Below, one piece after another: positions 1 to 15,300 of a stretch of 64,000 nt of DNA (its first letter is position 1; each line of letters begins with the position of its first letter). The stretch lies in contig NC_089981.1 of the NCBI RefSeq assembly GCF_036417845.1, positions 26,742,001-26,806,000 of the forward strand, given 5' to 3'. The translations under genes were made by a program, and so were the position numbers. This stretch comes from Apteryx mantelli. Lineage: Eukaryota; Chordata; Aves; Apterygiformes; Apterygidae. The notes below the pieces were generated by a model. The model was given only the letters and a program-made list of their open reading frames with translations, had not been told where the DNA came from and did no database searches.

Positions 1-2036
<2,036 letters not shown>

Positions 2037-2039
2037 GTA

Positions 2040-5000
2040 AGTTATTTTGGGCAAAGGGCTTTAGACTACAGGAGTGTGATACGGCTGATGGCATGAGGAA
2101 GGCAGTAGGGACAAGAGCAGAATGGAGCAGATTCCCCTGTTCTCCCTGACTGACATTCCTCGGCTTTGTGTACCTTATCTTATCCTCTAGGGTGTTTTCT
2201 TAACGATCTTCTTGTGCTTTGCCTCCAAGATTAGCAGTTCCTCTTGGTTCATCTCAGTAACCTTCTTTGTTCCATCCGTTCTAGCTTGATCTCCCAATCC
2301 CAATCTAATCACATACTTGAGTAATGCAGGGATTTCCCCCACCTACAGGTACTGCCAGGGCCCAGGGAACCTTGTGTGGAAACTGGCAATTTACTATCAG
2401 TGGGAGATACCGTGTTTGGAGCTCCAAATATTTTCAGTTAACCCTTCAGTTGCCCTGGCTGTTTCTCTTTTCTGTCTTTCCTAGGGTCCCATCTCCTCTA
2501 TATGTGCTGTGTACAAGGCAGAAATTTAGTGACTACCCCCAAGTTAGTATTTTCTCACATATGTGTGCTTCAGAATTAGCTTAATTTAAATAGATTGCCA
2601 TTAAATATGTTAATATGCTGGAGTTTTTCCTTAGACTTATTGGACAAGAAGATGCACAGTCACTTCTCTAGGGCTTTATCTTCTTACCTTAGTGTTAAGA
2701 AAACCCCTTCTGTTTTGATTCCTCAATTGTGTAGTGACTTTGTCTAAATCGCAATGTTGTGGCAGCCCAAGTAAGTATGCTAAAATGTGCAAATGGTGTG
2801 TGCCAATTCATACTGCAATTTAAACCTGACTTATTGAAGGTTAAAGTTGATTCCTTAAGGATTTTTGGAATTAAAATCAAATAAACTACTCAAAATGAAA
2901 AGAAGAATGATCACAGATAAATGTACACACTCATCTCAAAATGTGCGTAACAACTGATTTAAAATAAATGGTTGCCATTTTATTTTTTAGTGTCTTAATT
3001 AGGTGTTTTCTGAGTGGTTGTCAGTCTGTATGTTCATGTTGTCTTTTTGCGTAAATGCAATCACTTGAACGACAGACTTTCGATCACTAGCAGTACCTGT
3101 AAATTATGTGTGCTTGTCCTCTCAGTCTTACATACTTTGCCCATGCAGTTTGCAGAATATGCCCCAAATCTTAATTCTTCTCAATGGCTGGCTTGAATCT
3201 GAGCCTTCTTTTAACCTGCAACTTTATCTAAGCTGCATTTCTTAGCACGCACTTATCTTTAGTGGTTTGTTTTCCCTTAGTTTCTTCTATTCTCAAGTTC
3301 TTATTCTCACTTCTGTTGTTTTTCTTTGTCACTACAACAGCTAAGCATTTCACATTGGAGCTGCTAAGTCTTTGGATATTGTAGTGGATAGCCCCTGCCT
3401 GGCTGTTCAGGTCCACAGGGTAGTATCTATCTATTTGGCTATTTTTCAACTGTAACAAACCCTAATGAACTTCGAGGGCCTTTAGGATAACAGTTCCTTA
3501 GTTAATTCCAGATTCTTACTAGTGGTGGCAAAGGGTTTCCATTGTCTGTCTTCAGCCACAAACAGACCTATTGAAACAAATGATTTCTGCTCTGATAAGG
3601 AGCTTACTTGGATAATTTTCTGCACCAGGTCTCTCTTCACACAGAAAACCTGTCAGCCCTCCGAGATGCAGAAATTCAAAATGAGTGCTGGCTGTTTCTC
3701 TGCCTCATCAAGGGATAATTAGGAGGTATTGACCTTCTCAGTACTACATATATAAACAAGATGGAATTGAGATCTTCTCATGGTTTGGGGAAAAAATCTG
3801 CTTTGCATGGTCTGCTTGTCTCTGACACACTATTGGTGTGTATATTTTGGTCCTTGTCTGTGGTCCAGGCTTGCTCTTGATATTCCCCCTGCAACACCAC
3901 CCTCTGTGTCTTAGATTTTTTGTGAGGATAGACTAGACCTATTTCTCTCTAGTGGGAGAAGTACTTATCAACAGCAGGAGGGAGTCTAACAGGCGCACTT
4001 ACACTGATTTTCTCTGTGGGATACAGCTAGATTCCTAACTCCCATGGAAAATTTTCTCTCTTTAATTTGGAACTCCAAAACAGGGCTTGTCTGTTTACTC
4101 AGTGAAAATTTGCCTGGCAGGAGTTTGAGTTCTGTGCACAAAAAGAGAAGAGAAATTCTCTTTTTTACCCCACCTACCTGTTGGCAGAAATAGGAGAACC
4201 TACTTCCTCTGTAACATCATAACATGGCTTTGATAAAAAAAATCCGTTGAAGAGCGTGACTAGCATGCGGCTTCCTACATTTTTCAATTGTGGTTGTTTA
4301 TATCTATGTGGAAGGCTGGAGAATTTGTGGGCCCTAATGGCAGACCTCACACTTATATTTTCTAAAGTCATCCTAAATTCATTCCTAAAGTTATTTCCAA
4401 GTTCCATCTAAGTGGTGAGATCTGCCTGATGTTTTTCTTTTTTTTTCTTTTATATCTTTTGGTACTAAAGAATGCTTTCACATGGCTGCCAGTCAGACAT
4501 ACTCTTACCTCTTTACTTGGGTGAGATGAATCGCTCAGAAAGATGCCTTGCAATGGCTCCCTGTCAGAAAGACACTGAGGTATAACTATTTCAATTCAGA
4601 GGCTGCCCCAAGGGGTTGCAGATCTGAACACTCCATTGGATTATGGTGATGTTTGCAGCATGTCTTGTGTTCCGGTCCTGAGATCTTCAAAATAGTTACC
4701 TGCAATTCCAACTGTATCCAGGAGGGGGTAGGGACACCGGTGCAGCTTTTGAGAGGGCAGTCTTTTGACAGTGTCATTCTGGGGGCTCCAACACCCTTCT
4801 GTAGAGAACTGTGTAGCTTGGGGAGGTAAGGGGAATCTGCAAGTCACCTATGTATGCATACGTACACTCAATCAAACTGGAGTTCTCTGAGGTGCGATGG
4901 CCATGTGCACACATACAGTTTACCCACCCTCCCCGCTAGCTCCGTCCTCCACCAAGGACACTTTTGGATTTTGAAGGTTAGAGGAAAGGAGGGACAAGGT

Positions 5001-7862
5001 AGGATGTGCCCTTTAATGCTTTGTATAGTCAGTCATGTACAAGCAGAAGTCCACGCTCTGCAAATAGTAATTAGAGGTAAAGAGCCTGTAACACATATAC
5101 CTACACGCAGTGTGAAGATGCTGATAGCCAACACCTCTCAAAGGGTATTCAGTTCCTTGCAAGTAACTTCTCTTCATGCTGAAGCAGCTGAAGAATGACT
5201 AAGTCAGGGTTTCACTACCCACCTGGAGTGTGTGTGTGTGTGTGTGGGGGGGTGCTGATTCCGTTAACTCGTTAAGCTGAGGTGATCTGACTGCTGGTCA
5301 GGGCTGGGGATGCAAGGTATCAGTCCTGCTTTCAAAGGGTCTTGGGATGATATGGTAGTGGTTAACTTTAATTTCCTGAAGCTAGTTTTCCTATGCTGTG
5401 CCTGTAGTGAACAGAAAGTTCCTATAGGGCTTCTAAAATTAGGCTTCTGTTCAGAATTGTCCTTGAGAGCAGTCTTTGTGCTTCAGGGATGAATTGCTCT
5501 TAGCTAAGTTTGTCTATGAATTTTCTCCTTATGGAGTTGGAAATGTGTCATTACATTGCTTTTTGAGGATGGCAATTAAGTTCTTCAGTCACTTTGATAC
5601 TTTTTAACATTTTCTCTGTGCTTTATTATTCAGATATCCCCATCATTCTTTTGTAGGACTGAAGTACAATTAAAGAAGAGCTGATAAGAAAGCGCTCTGG
5701 AAGATGGAGCATAAAGTTCAGCAGATCTAGTAATGTAGAGAGGTGCTGGTATATCCCTGCCAGTCCTAGGTAGGTGGATTTAGAGTTAAAGGTATCTGTA
5801 GGATGTCATTATTTTCAATTATTATTCTTACAAAACAGTACTAGGATAGTGATATTTAAATTCATATTCACATGTACTATGTTACCTAAGTGTGCAGAAT
5901 CAAATACAAAGACACGGCTGTTATACCTGTTTTTCAAAACTTCCACAATCTGTTTTTTGACAATGATAAAGAATAGAAGGGAGCATTAACATAAGAGAAT
6001 GTTGTATTTACAACTTGAATCCCATTTTAATGTATTTAAATATATAAAATACTTCCTTTTATAATGGCTGTAATGGTGGCTTAATTTAATTGGAATGGCT
6101 GTATTTTAAAAAATGATTTCTCACAGAAAGGGTGTAAAAATATAAAATTCATGTAAAAAATATAAAAATGGCATCACTTTATCTATAAATTAAAAAAAAA
6201 AACAAAGGTTTTTGTAGTATCTAACTGCATTTTTAGTGTGTTCATTAATTAGGAATTGTGATACCAGTGAAATTGTATCTTTTCCATCATTTTACATTAA
6301 ACTTTTAGTACAGTTTCTGTACTATTCTGCCTAAAGACTTGTTCCCAAAGAAAAAAAAGCATGAAATTTTAGCTTAATGGCAACAATTTCCTTATGGGAC
6401 AAACTGAAAAGTATTGCCTTTGGGGGGGAAAAAAAAAGGCAGAAAAAATGAGAATGTTTATTAAACTCTAAAATAGATATTGTCTCTAAGTTGTGGCTTT
6501 CTGTTAAATTCAAGTTGTTTTCTGGGCAACTGAAATGTAATATTACCTATATGGCTTACTGCAATAGTTTTTTTGTTTGTTTTTGGTTTTGTTTGCATTT
6601 TGAATAATGATGTGCAGATGACATTTTAATAAGGGTCTCTTACAAATGTTTTCTTCCTTAGCTTATTCCTCGCTTGGGATAAAAATGTTCTTATTTTGCA
6701 GGAGAGAGGTACCTAATTAAAAAATATGTGTCACTAGCATTATATTGCATCCATTTACTTATGGGGAGAACTGAAAAACTGAGTGATCAGACTGCTAACA
6801 AATATATGAATTCTTCCAGTAGCGGATGGGTTGTGCAAAAGCTGCATTTACCTTTATGGAGTAAAGATAATTATGAGGATGTGAGACTAGCTAGCTTTAT
6901 TTAATTCCAGGAAGACTAGCAAATGGAGGGAAATGGAAGAAATGGAAAGGACAGAGTTATGAAAATCCTATCATGCTAGGGTTTAATGTTATATTTGCTG
7001 CTGTCTTTTGAAGAACTGAAAAATATTATGAATCATGGGAAAACAAGGAATATTGGGCTTCTAAGAAGAAATCTGTCTTCTCCAATCTGTGAGACTGTTT
7101 TGGCATGTAAACAAAATAGTAGGTATGGGTCCTGGGTAATATTTATGTGAATTTTCCACATTTCTTTGACACAGTCCCTCATAAGAGACTATTGTGAAGA
7201 CATAGGGGGGTAAGATTTTGTCATAAGTGGAAACTGGCTAAGATGCAGATATTGAGATGTCAGAACAGGAGGAAGGGACTCTGAGGTTTCTTGTTGGAAA
7301 TTATGAACAGAGATAGACAAATGATGAGGTGAGAGTGAGAAGAGGTGAAATGACCAAGAGGTGACAAATTTAGTCACTGTTATGTACCATTATACTCTGT
7401 CTTACACTTTTCTTTGTACTTCTGCTTCTGTAGTGAGCTCCAGTCTCTGGATGGGAACCGTCTTTGCTGGTGGGGACAGGGGACATCCACTCCGTTATGC
7501 GAAATACAGAAAAACTATCTTAATGATGATTCTATACACCAGTTCGCTTCCAAGTTTCAAACCTCAGCAATACCTATTATAAAACTTTCAGGCAGACAAC
7601 AGCTTAGGAAAGCTAAGTATGGGAAAGCAGAGGCTTAAGCAGATATTGCAGAAGCATTTCTGTCTTTGAAGAATCTTTTGTAGGATCTTTGAAAAAAAAT
7701 TTTATTGAGATCTTTGTGTAGAGAGGTAGGGTAGATTAAAGCAGAACTAGGTCTGCCAGCCAAAAAGCCTTTTTCATTGTGTAACGTGGTAAGGATTTCT
7801 TTGCCATGCAGCCGCTTTGTAAGGAGCAGTAATAAAACTATAATACAGTGATGAAGAAATTG
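2040..7862. other. Intergenic AT-rich DNA, no gene recognised
   Basis: All open frames here are short, start at random ATGs and show no recognisable domain. The stretch includes a small GT microsatellite (5228-5246) followed by a G run, and assorted A/T tracts. Nothing else was identified. Confidence 0.7.
5228..5252. repeat. (GT)n microsatellite followed by a G run
   Basis: About nine GT units run directly into seven G residues. The same arrangement of TG units then G7 recurs at 34748-34767. Confidence 0.85.
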
Positions 7863-8040
7863 GATAGCCCTGGCTTGGGAGCCATGGATTTGGAATCAGA
7901 TCTTGCCCTGTTATCATCCTGGCTCCGCCCAAGACTAAGTGGCCTTTGGCAAATTTTCTCACCTTTCTGCTTTATCTGTGAAATTAGGATAATATATCTA
8001 CTTGCCAGCGGTAAGAATTTAATTAATGATTGCACAGTGT
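7863..8040 (+). repeat. MIR-like (CORE-SINE) remnant
   Basis: The sequence follows the layout of a MIR-type SINE body: TGGCTCCGCC, then AGTGGCCTTTGGCAA (the GTGACCTTGGGCAAG block), TTTCTCACCTTTCTG, TTATCTGTGAAATTAGGATAAT (the CATCTGTAAAATGGGGATAAT block), and a decayed 3' part. Order and spacing are kept over about 170 bp, with many substitutions. This is an ancient, inactive element; the subfamily cannot be assigned by eye. Confidence 0.75.
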
Positions 8041-11000
8041 GTGTTCAAGGCAACGTACAATTGCTAAATATTAGCTGTAGTGTAATTGGACTACTGTAGT
8101 TGATAATATGCCAACAAACATGGCATATAAAATAGGATCAACCTCTTCTCAAGTACTATAGAGTTTTTAATTGTTACTAATGAACTTCTGATGCTTAAAG
8201 TAGCTATCACTGAGGCAGGGAATGCTGCTATAGGAAAGCTTAACAAGACAACTCTGATTTTTTTTTTTTTATCTTGAACTAAAAAAATATTTATATATGT
8301 ACACATACACACACTTTAAGGACAGAATAATTTAGGCTGAAAATACTTCCTGTTTTCTGACCAGCTTTGCTTAGTAGTTGTCACTGCAATATACAGAGGT
8401 TGCCACAGAGAAGAGTGAAAAATACTCTCTATATCACTGGAGATGGGAGAGAATTTTTTTTTTTTTATTGATATCTGGCTTACGCAATATACTTACTCAG
8501 AGTGTTTTAGTTTCATGTTGTCTGCCAAAAGTTCAATTCCAAGCTCTTGCTAAGTTTTGTTTTAAGGGGTTGGGAAGAAGAGGAGACAAGCTAAGAGCAA
8601 ACAAAGAGATGTCAACAAAAAGATTGCTGAGAAGGGAGCATCAGTTGAGGGAAGGCAGTCATAGCTGTTAACATTTAAAAAGCCCCTTTAAGGACTAACA
8701 AAATAAGGGGTAGAGTTGTCCTCATCCTGAAATGGCTTTTATATTTCTGAACCTTTTATAAAAGCTTTTCTTAGAACACTTCCCTTCTAAAAACAAAATA
8801 GTTTTTGTCGTAAACAAGACAGGCAGCACATCAATACAAAGAAGACTATCTTCACTTACTTTTATTTCTGGGCTGGTAGAACGGCCTATTTATTATTCAT
8901 ACTACAGAAAAAAATTGTTGCCCCAGTTTAATGACTGAAGAAAACAAAGAAGGGAGAAATTATGTCCTTCAACCTAGCACTGTTCCAGCTTGCTGTACTG
9001 TTGTATGTATTAGGCTTTGTCCTCAATACAAAGATTAAAAAAAGAAACTTTTTTTTTTTAACATTATAAGAGGTAAGTTAGGACAGCTTTTTCTAGGTAT
9101 GGTCCTAGTGGAGACAAGACACAGGCAGTTTTTATATCCAGATAGTCAGTCAAGGCCAATCATGCATCTCTCAGTTGGAGTTGATGTCAACCAGCTACAT
9201 CAAAATAAGAAAATACAGCACTTGGCTTCTGTGAGGATTTTACATCATATTAGGCTGAGGAGACCTCTTCATTTACAGCTCTACATGGTACACTGCTAGA
9301 ATATTGTACCTGAGTGAAAAAACATTTTTACTGCAATGAGAATATAACTTTATATATCTTACTTCTTTTCCCTCCTTTTCTTTTGCACTTGCTAACACAT
9401 AAAAACACCAATAAAGAGAAGGCATTTCACAGAAAATATCTGCCAAATTCAATTATTCTACTGTGAGTCAAAATGATGAGACAACATCTTCAGGATTATC
9501 AAAATGAATTGTGTTTGCTTAGAGTGGAAACTCAGTAGTTCCTTCCTTTCGTGTATCTTCCGGTTCACCCATCTATAGTAAAGCAGAATACTTGAAGGAA
9601 AATTGGAAACCTCATAGAAATCTAACATTTCTATCTGATTTTTTTAGGGAGTTTAAATTAGTGAGTAATTTGAAAATGGCATGAACAAACCACTCCTTAA
9701 CATACGTCAGGGACAAATTCTCCGATAGAAGAGGATGGACAGAATTGATATTGTTCTGTTCTGAGTCTTGTGGTGCTGTGAAAGCCAAAGTCTCTGAAGT
9801 CAGGAAAGGTAGTCTGTACACAAAATTTGTCTATTCAGATGATTACTCCTGTTCATAATACCTTTGAGCCTTTTGCTATATGGACAAATAGAAATTAAAA
9901 GGAAATGTAATGGGCATGAGAAAAACAGTGGTTCTGCATGTTCTCCTTCCTAACCCTGCATGACTGTAATAGTTGCTCCTTGCTGGGGACTTCAGTAACA
10001 TTTGTGGAAATGGTCAGTAGAAAGGAATAAGAAATAAAACCAGGTATCTTTACACTGATAATTTCCATTCAATCCAAAATGGTTTGAAAAAGATTTTCAA
10101 GGTGTGAAAAAAATGGCTGCATCAAAACTCTGCACTCTGATATATATGCATAGCTCCCAAATTATATAGTCAGTCTTTTTTGAAAAGAAATGTTGCTTCT
10201 TCACTTGCATACTGAGTGGAACACATTAGGCTTTTCATATGCACCCAACGTGCAAATAAACTCTGAAAACTGATGAAGATTTTTCTGTTCTAACAATAAT
10301 CTGCATCTCTGTGATAGAGCTACATCACAATACCATCTGCTACCACTGTATCACAAAGATTTTTCCTCCTGCAAAAACATTTTCATTAATTTGTGTCCTG
10401 ATAGCATATGTTCCACATATGTGATCATTCATTACCCCTCTTTTTTTACAGCAGCCTATAAAATGATTAATCAGGTCCATTGCAGCCAGTTGATATGTGT
10501 GCTGGTGTCTTATGTTACTTAAAAAGCAGACATGCCTCCCTGGCAATGCTGATTTTTGCTCATTTTAGTTACTGTAATGTCTTTACTGTACAAAAGAATA
10601 TACAAAGAGAAATTTGCTCTTTTACCTTGTCCATGTGCTGGGCCCTTGGGTTATTAATTGGGTATCAGTCACAGGACATTGGCTTTGAGTGACTGTAACA
10701 AATACAAAAAAAAGGAAAACTCATTACTTTGTCTTACCTGTTCAAGACCAATATCTTATTTCTTGCATCAGCTCTTTAAAATTAATGTAGTGATTTTTTT
10801 CAAGTTATATACAGTATTAATAAACCATAAAATATCTGGCCATTTTGCCAAGAACCTACTGTGCACTCTGCATACACTGCAGTTGACTTTAACATCTGGG
10901 TAAGCATTCTCTTATGATAAACAACATTTAAGTTGCAGGTGCAATACTGTAGCAATTTATATGCATTTTGGCTTTGAGAATAGAAATTTGTAGAATCAGG

Positions 11001-11577
11001 ATATCCCAAGAATCCCAAGAATCAGGATATTTTTAATTGTCTGAAAGAATAGATTTTGAATATATTACTTAACCTAGGCATGAAAAATCATGTCCTTTTT
11101 TATATGGTGTTATTTATGATAGGTATGAAAATGTAACAGTATTGTGATATCCTGCCTAGAGGGCAGCTTTAGATGAGGACAGTGGTTGTGACATACAGGC
11201 ACAATGTGCCAGGAAGAAAAATATGCTATTCTACTGACTTTATGCCATCCTCTTTGTTTTCCTGGGGGCATACCAGGAGCCTTTTTTCTATTTTAAATAA
11301 TGCATTATTTCTAGAGCATTTGAGATGTAAAGTGAAAAGGCTTAGTATTAATGCCACATATAATGCTGTTAATTTACTAGAAGTAAATTCTGTACAGAAG
11401 ATTGTGGCCTTTGCTTTGTTTAAATGAAAAGCTGAGAAAAGCAAATGTAAGGCCGTATGCTGTCCCTAAATAGCTTAGTGAGTGTGTAGAGTGCAATGCT
11501 CATAAATGTTCCTGTGTCTGGCATTGGCAAAATTGGTATGTATATCATACAAAATTATATCACATAGATCACGTATA
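8041..11577. other. Intergenic AT-rich DNA, no gene recognised
   Basis: Only short uninformative open frames and A/T homopolymers are seen. No repeat family was identified with confidence. Confidence 0.65.
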
Positions 11578-12330
11578 TCATAGAAGAATAGAATCATGTA
11601 GGTTGGAGGGGACCTCCAGGGCTCATCTAGTCTTATGTCCTGCTCGATGCAGGTCCAATTGATCAGGTCGCTTGGGGCAATGTCCAGTCGAGTTTTGAAT
11701 GTCTCCAGGAATGGCGATGCCACAGTGTTTCTTGACAGCCTGGCCCAGTGTTTGACCAGCCTCCTGGTAAAAATGTTTTTCTTTATATTGATCTGGAATT
11801 TACCATATTCCAGCTTGTGTCCATTGCTTCTTGTCCTTTTACTGTGCACCTCTGTGAGGAGTCTTTTTTCATCCTTTCTATGCCCTCCCACTAGACAGCA
11901 ATAAGATCTCCCCTTCACCTGCTGTTCCCCAGCTGTGCAAACCCAGCTCTCTCAAATTCTCCATGTATGTCATGTGCTCCAGCCTCCTGACCATCCTCCT
12001 GCCTCTGCCAGACTTGCTCCAGTGTTTCAATGGCTTCCGTGTAGTGGGGAGACAAAAACTGAAGACACTACTCCTGATGCAGTGTCGCAAGTGCCAAATA
12101 GAGGGGATAATCGCTTCTCTTGATGTGCCGGCCATGCTCCTGTTTACATAGCCTGGGATGCTCTTGGCCTTCTTTGCCAGGGCCCACTGCTGGCTCACGA
12201 TCAGCTTGTTGTCCACTGGGACCCCCAGGGTTTTTTCTGCAAAGAAGCTTTCTAGCCAGCTGGCCCTCAGCCTGTACTGTTGTATGGGGTTATTCCATCT
12301 CGGATACAGGACTCTGCATCTTAATGTATT
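11578..12330 (-). mobile_element. CR1 LINE fragment, 5'-truncated, inactive
   Basis: The 3' end lies at the left: ATAGAATCATGTAGGTTGGAGG is the reverse complement of the CR1 tail. Rightwards, the minus strand encodes remnants of the ORF2 C-terminal region in two frames: KHWARLSRNTVASPFLETF-type residues at about 11690-11760, and QQWALAKKAKSIPGYVNRS plus RRLEHMTYMENLRELGL further upstream (11930-12215). The two frames are separated by a frameshift near 11900. About 750 bp remain of an element normally near 4.5 kb, so it lacks the endonuclease and most of the reverse transcriptase. Substitution load is high, so the insertion is old. 5' truncation is typical of CR1 target-primed insertion. Confidence 0.95.
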
Positions 12331-15300
12331 GAAATATAATTATAGAATTTCATGTATTGAATTATTATTTTGTGCTAGTGTGAATTAATAGCTTTGGGTT
12401 TGTCTTTTGGGAATAGCAATGGCATAGCCTAAATCAGAATTATGCATAATATGACTCTCTTGTTTTGGATAGTCAATTTAACAAAATCACCTGAAGCTGC
12501 TGATATAGCAGGTGCATCCTGGGATAAATAAATTGCAGAAGTCATAGTAAATTGCCAAAAAAGGAATAGTGAATTGTTTCTTGAAAGCAGATGATGTTTT
12601 TTACACTAATGATGCTTGATTTTCTTTGTGTACATTTATAAATAAAGTAGGCTATGATAATCCCAATATTACTTTGGGATTATTCTGTTTATTGATCAAC
12701 TGAATGTTTAGGTTTTTGTGTTAGACTAATATTGCATGAAATATTTTCATTAAAGAAAGAGTTCAAAATATATTTTATTCTGAGAATATTAAAATGCCAT
12801 TTAGTATCATATCGTCACTTAAGATCAGTATCATCATTTTATCTTGAATGGTTTTCATGTAATAGTTGTTCAGTTCTTATATCTTATGTCAATTTTTCTA
12901 ATATAAATATTTGATTATCTCTTATGATTTTTAAAATTATATGAGCAATTTGGTGATTGAAAACAAGTGGTTTTGGTGGGGGGGAGGTTGACAGTCATAA
13001 TAAAAGGAGCTTTCTTATTTCTGTCAGCAAACCCCTTAAGAGGTAATGCAAATCTTTACTTATGCTTTTCCTTCACTGTTAATCCATTTGCCCTGTTTAA
13101 GAACCCTGGAATTTGTCAGAAGTCGGTCTGGAAGGATGAATTCAACATATCTCTGTCCATGGTCTATTGCAATTTTCTGAAAAGGCATGTGTCTGCAGCG
13201 TTAGGGAAATTTGGCATTTTGTAAATTAAACCTTGGTGCTGAAGTCTCTCAACTAAGAGACGTTGTACAGAAAACCAGCATTTCTGGTGCTGCCTCTGAT
13301 TTTCAGAAGATGAACCCCTTTGCTAATGAAGCATGCAGTCCTAATTTGGCATGGGTCAGAAGCAGGATGATCTTCTTGCAGGTAAAATGTCATTTGCCAC
13401 ATTTTGCAGAGTATTAGTCTAAACCTATATTTGGTTGGCACCTGTGCTCCAAAACTGGCATCCCACCTTGTGAGAAGGCAAAATGCCACTCTGACAGATG
13501 GGGAGGAATGCAAGCGTGCCAGCAAACCAGCGTATGCATCAAGGGGTCACATTTCTCTCCAGGAATGTTGAAATACCGGTACATGCAGAGCTTCTGTATC
13601 TGAGGCACACGTGTTTCCTGGCAACGACCAAAGTTCCTGCTGAATATCTTGGCACAGTACGTAAGGAAGCTTAGTGAATTTTCATGGCTTTCATAGGGTT
13701 TCTACACCATGGGAGCCTATATATAATTTCTGCTAAGAATGGCCCTATGAATATAAAAAGAAGATGGAATGTATTTTGCAAATTGTTCTTTCTTGTTAAT
13801 AGATTAAGAACTGTTAAAATGCCATCACAGTTTTCATGGATGGTGATTCTTTTGATTAGTTAATGGTTGGTTTATCCTGGTCTGAGAGCAATAGAATGTG
13901 TGGTTTGGCAATCAACCCGAAGTGTGAATGTCACAGCTTAAAACTTCTACCATTTCTTTTTCATACTTAATTTTATTTTAACCTAAAAGTAAATTCTGGA
14001 ATCCCTTCACACTTTTGTACTTCAACAAGAAATTAGTTTTTTTCTGTGTTCCCCAAAATGATATAGTGAATTAAAATTAACTCTAGGGCATTGCTTTCTT
14101 TTGCTGAAGGTAATTCTGAATGGTTTATTTCAATGTTTTTACTTTTTTGCCTCCAGAATTACTGTAAAGCTTTTCTATTTCATCCATTACAGCACAGTGT
14201 TTTTCACATTTGAATAGCTGCATCAACATGAATCCTTTATAAGGACCTTAAAAACAAACTTTGCCAAGTCCCAGAATACAGAAGCTAATTCACATCCCAA
14301 TACTCAGCTGCCTCATGAATAAAGGAGAGTCTGTGCCTGACACTTTGAAGCTGTAGCTGTTAAACCATACAGACTATTTACCTCAATAAATCATTATAAG
14401 AAACTAAGGTACAATTATACCCACAGAGAAATAGAATTCAAAACACTGATTTATGTGGTTCAGTGCCTGTTCCCTTTTCCATCATGTTTTGAATTTTATG
14501 CATGTTTGTCATCTTTGGCTACTTCCATGTATCTTTAAACTAATGGATCTTGCTTTTTTAACATTCCTCATTAGGTTTGTTATTTTACTTTGACATACAG
14601 ACATGATTTGCACACTGTACAAAGTTTTGCATTTAAAATTAACTATCTAATTTCTTATGGTGTAGACCAAAAATGGAAAATGTGAGTAATTTGTTTAAAC
14701 TAACATATACCCTTCTCTGGTTAATTTGTGACCTTCTAAGCTGAAATTCCATATTAGTTAAGAATTTTTTGGCTCTTATTTGTGAGATCTGGAGAAAGAC
14801 AGCTATACACAGGAAGGCATCATTGTACTTTTAAGAATGTGCTGGCTAATCTGGGGGGTTGTCATAAAGAGACAGAAGCCATATGACATGAAATGTGGAA
14901 TTCCTCGATTTCTTTATCCCTTGAAGAGGCAAAATGAAATTAAAAGACAAAAATTAGAGTGAAAGCTCTGGCTCAGAGGAAGGAATGGCACTGAAACCGA
15001 CAAATAATTCCATATGAAATGGTAGCAATAAAGTAAATATATCTAGCAAGTGGAGTCCGAGACCAGACACATGATCTGTTAGGCCACCCAAGCCTTGAAG
15101 AGGATGAATGAGCATGCAGTGTTGTCCTGTAGAGCAACGGGGTGGGGAGTGATTTAATAACCAATAAGTGTTCCTTAATAAGACTTTTAAAAGTTACAAA
15201 ATATTTAAATGGAGATTTTAAATATGAACAATAATAAATATGCTACCGTTTCAAATGCTTTGTACTTTGCTTATAACTTTCAGAGCTGATGGAGCTAAAG

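Noticed and set aside
11635-12388. Plus-strand open frames overlapping the CR1 copy at 11578
   Set aside because: They are antisense to the CR1 ORF2 remnant and are shadows of it.
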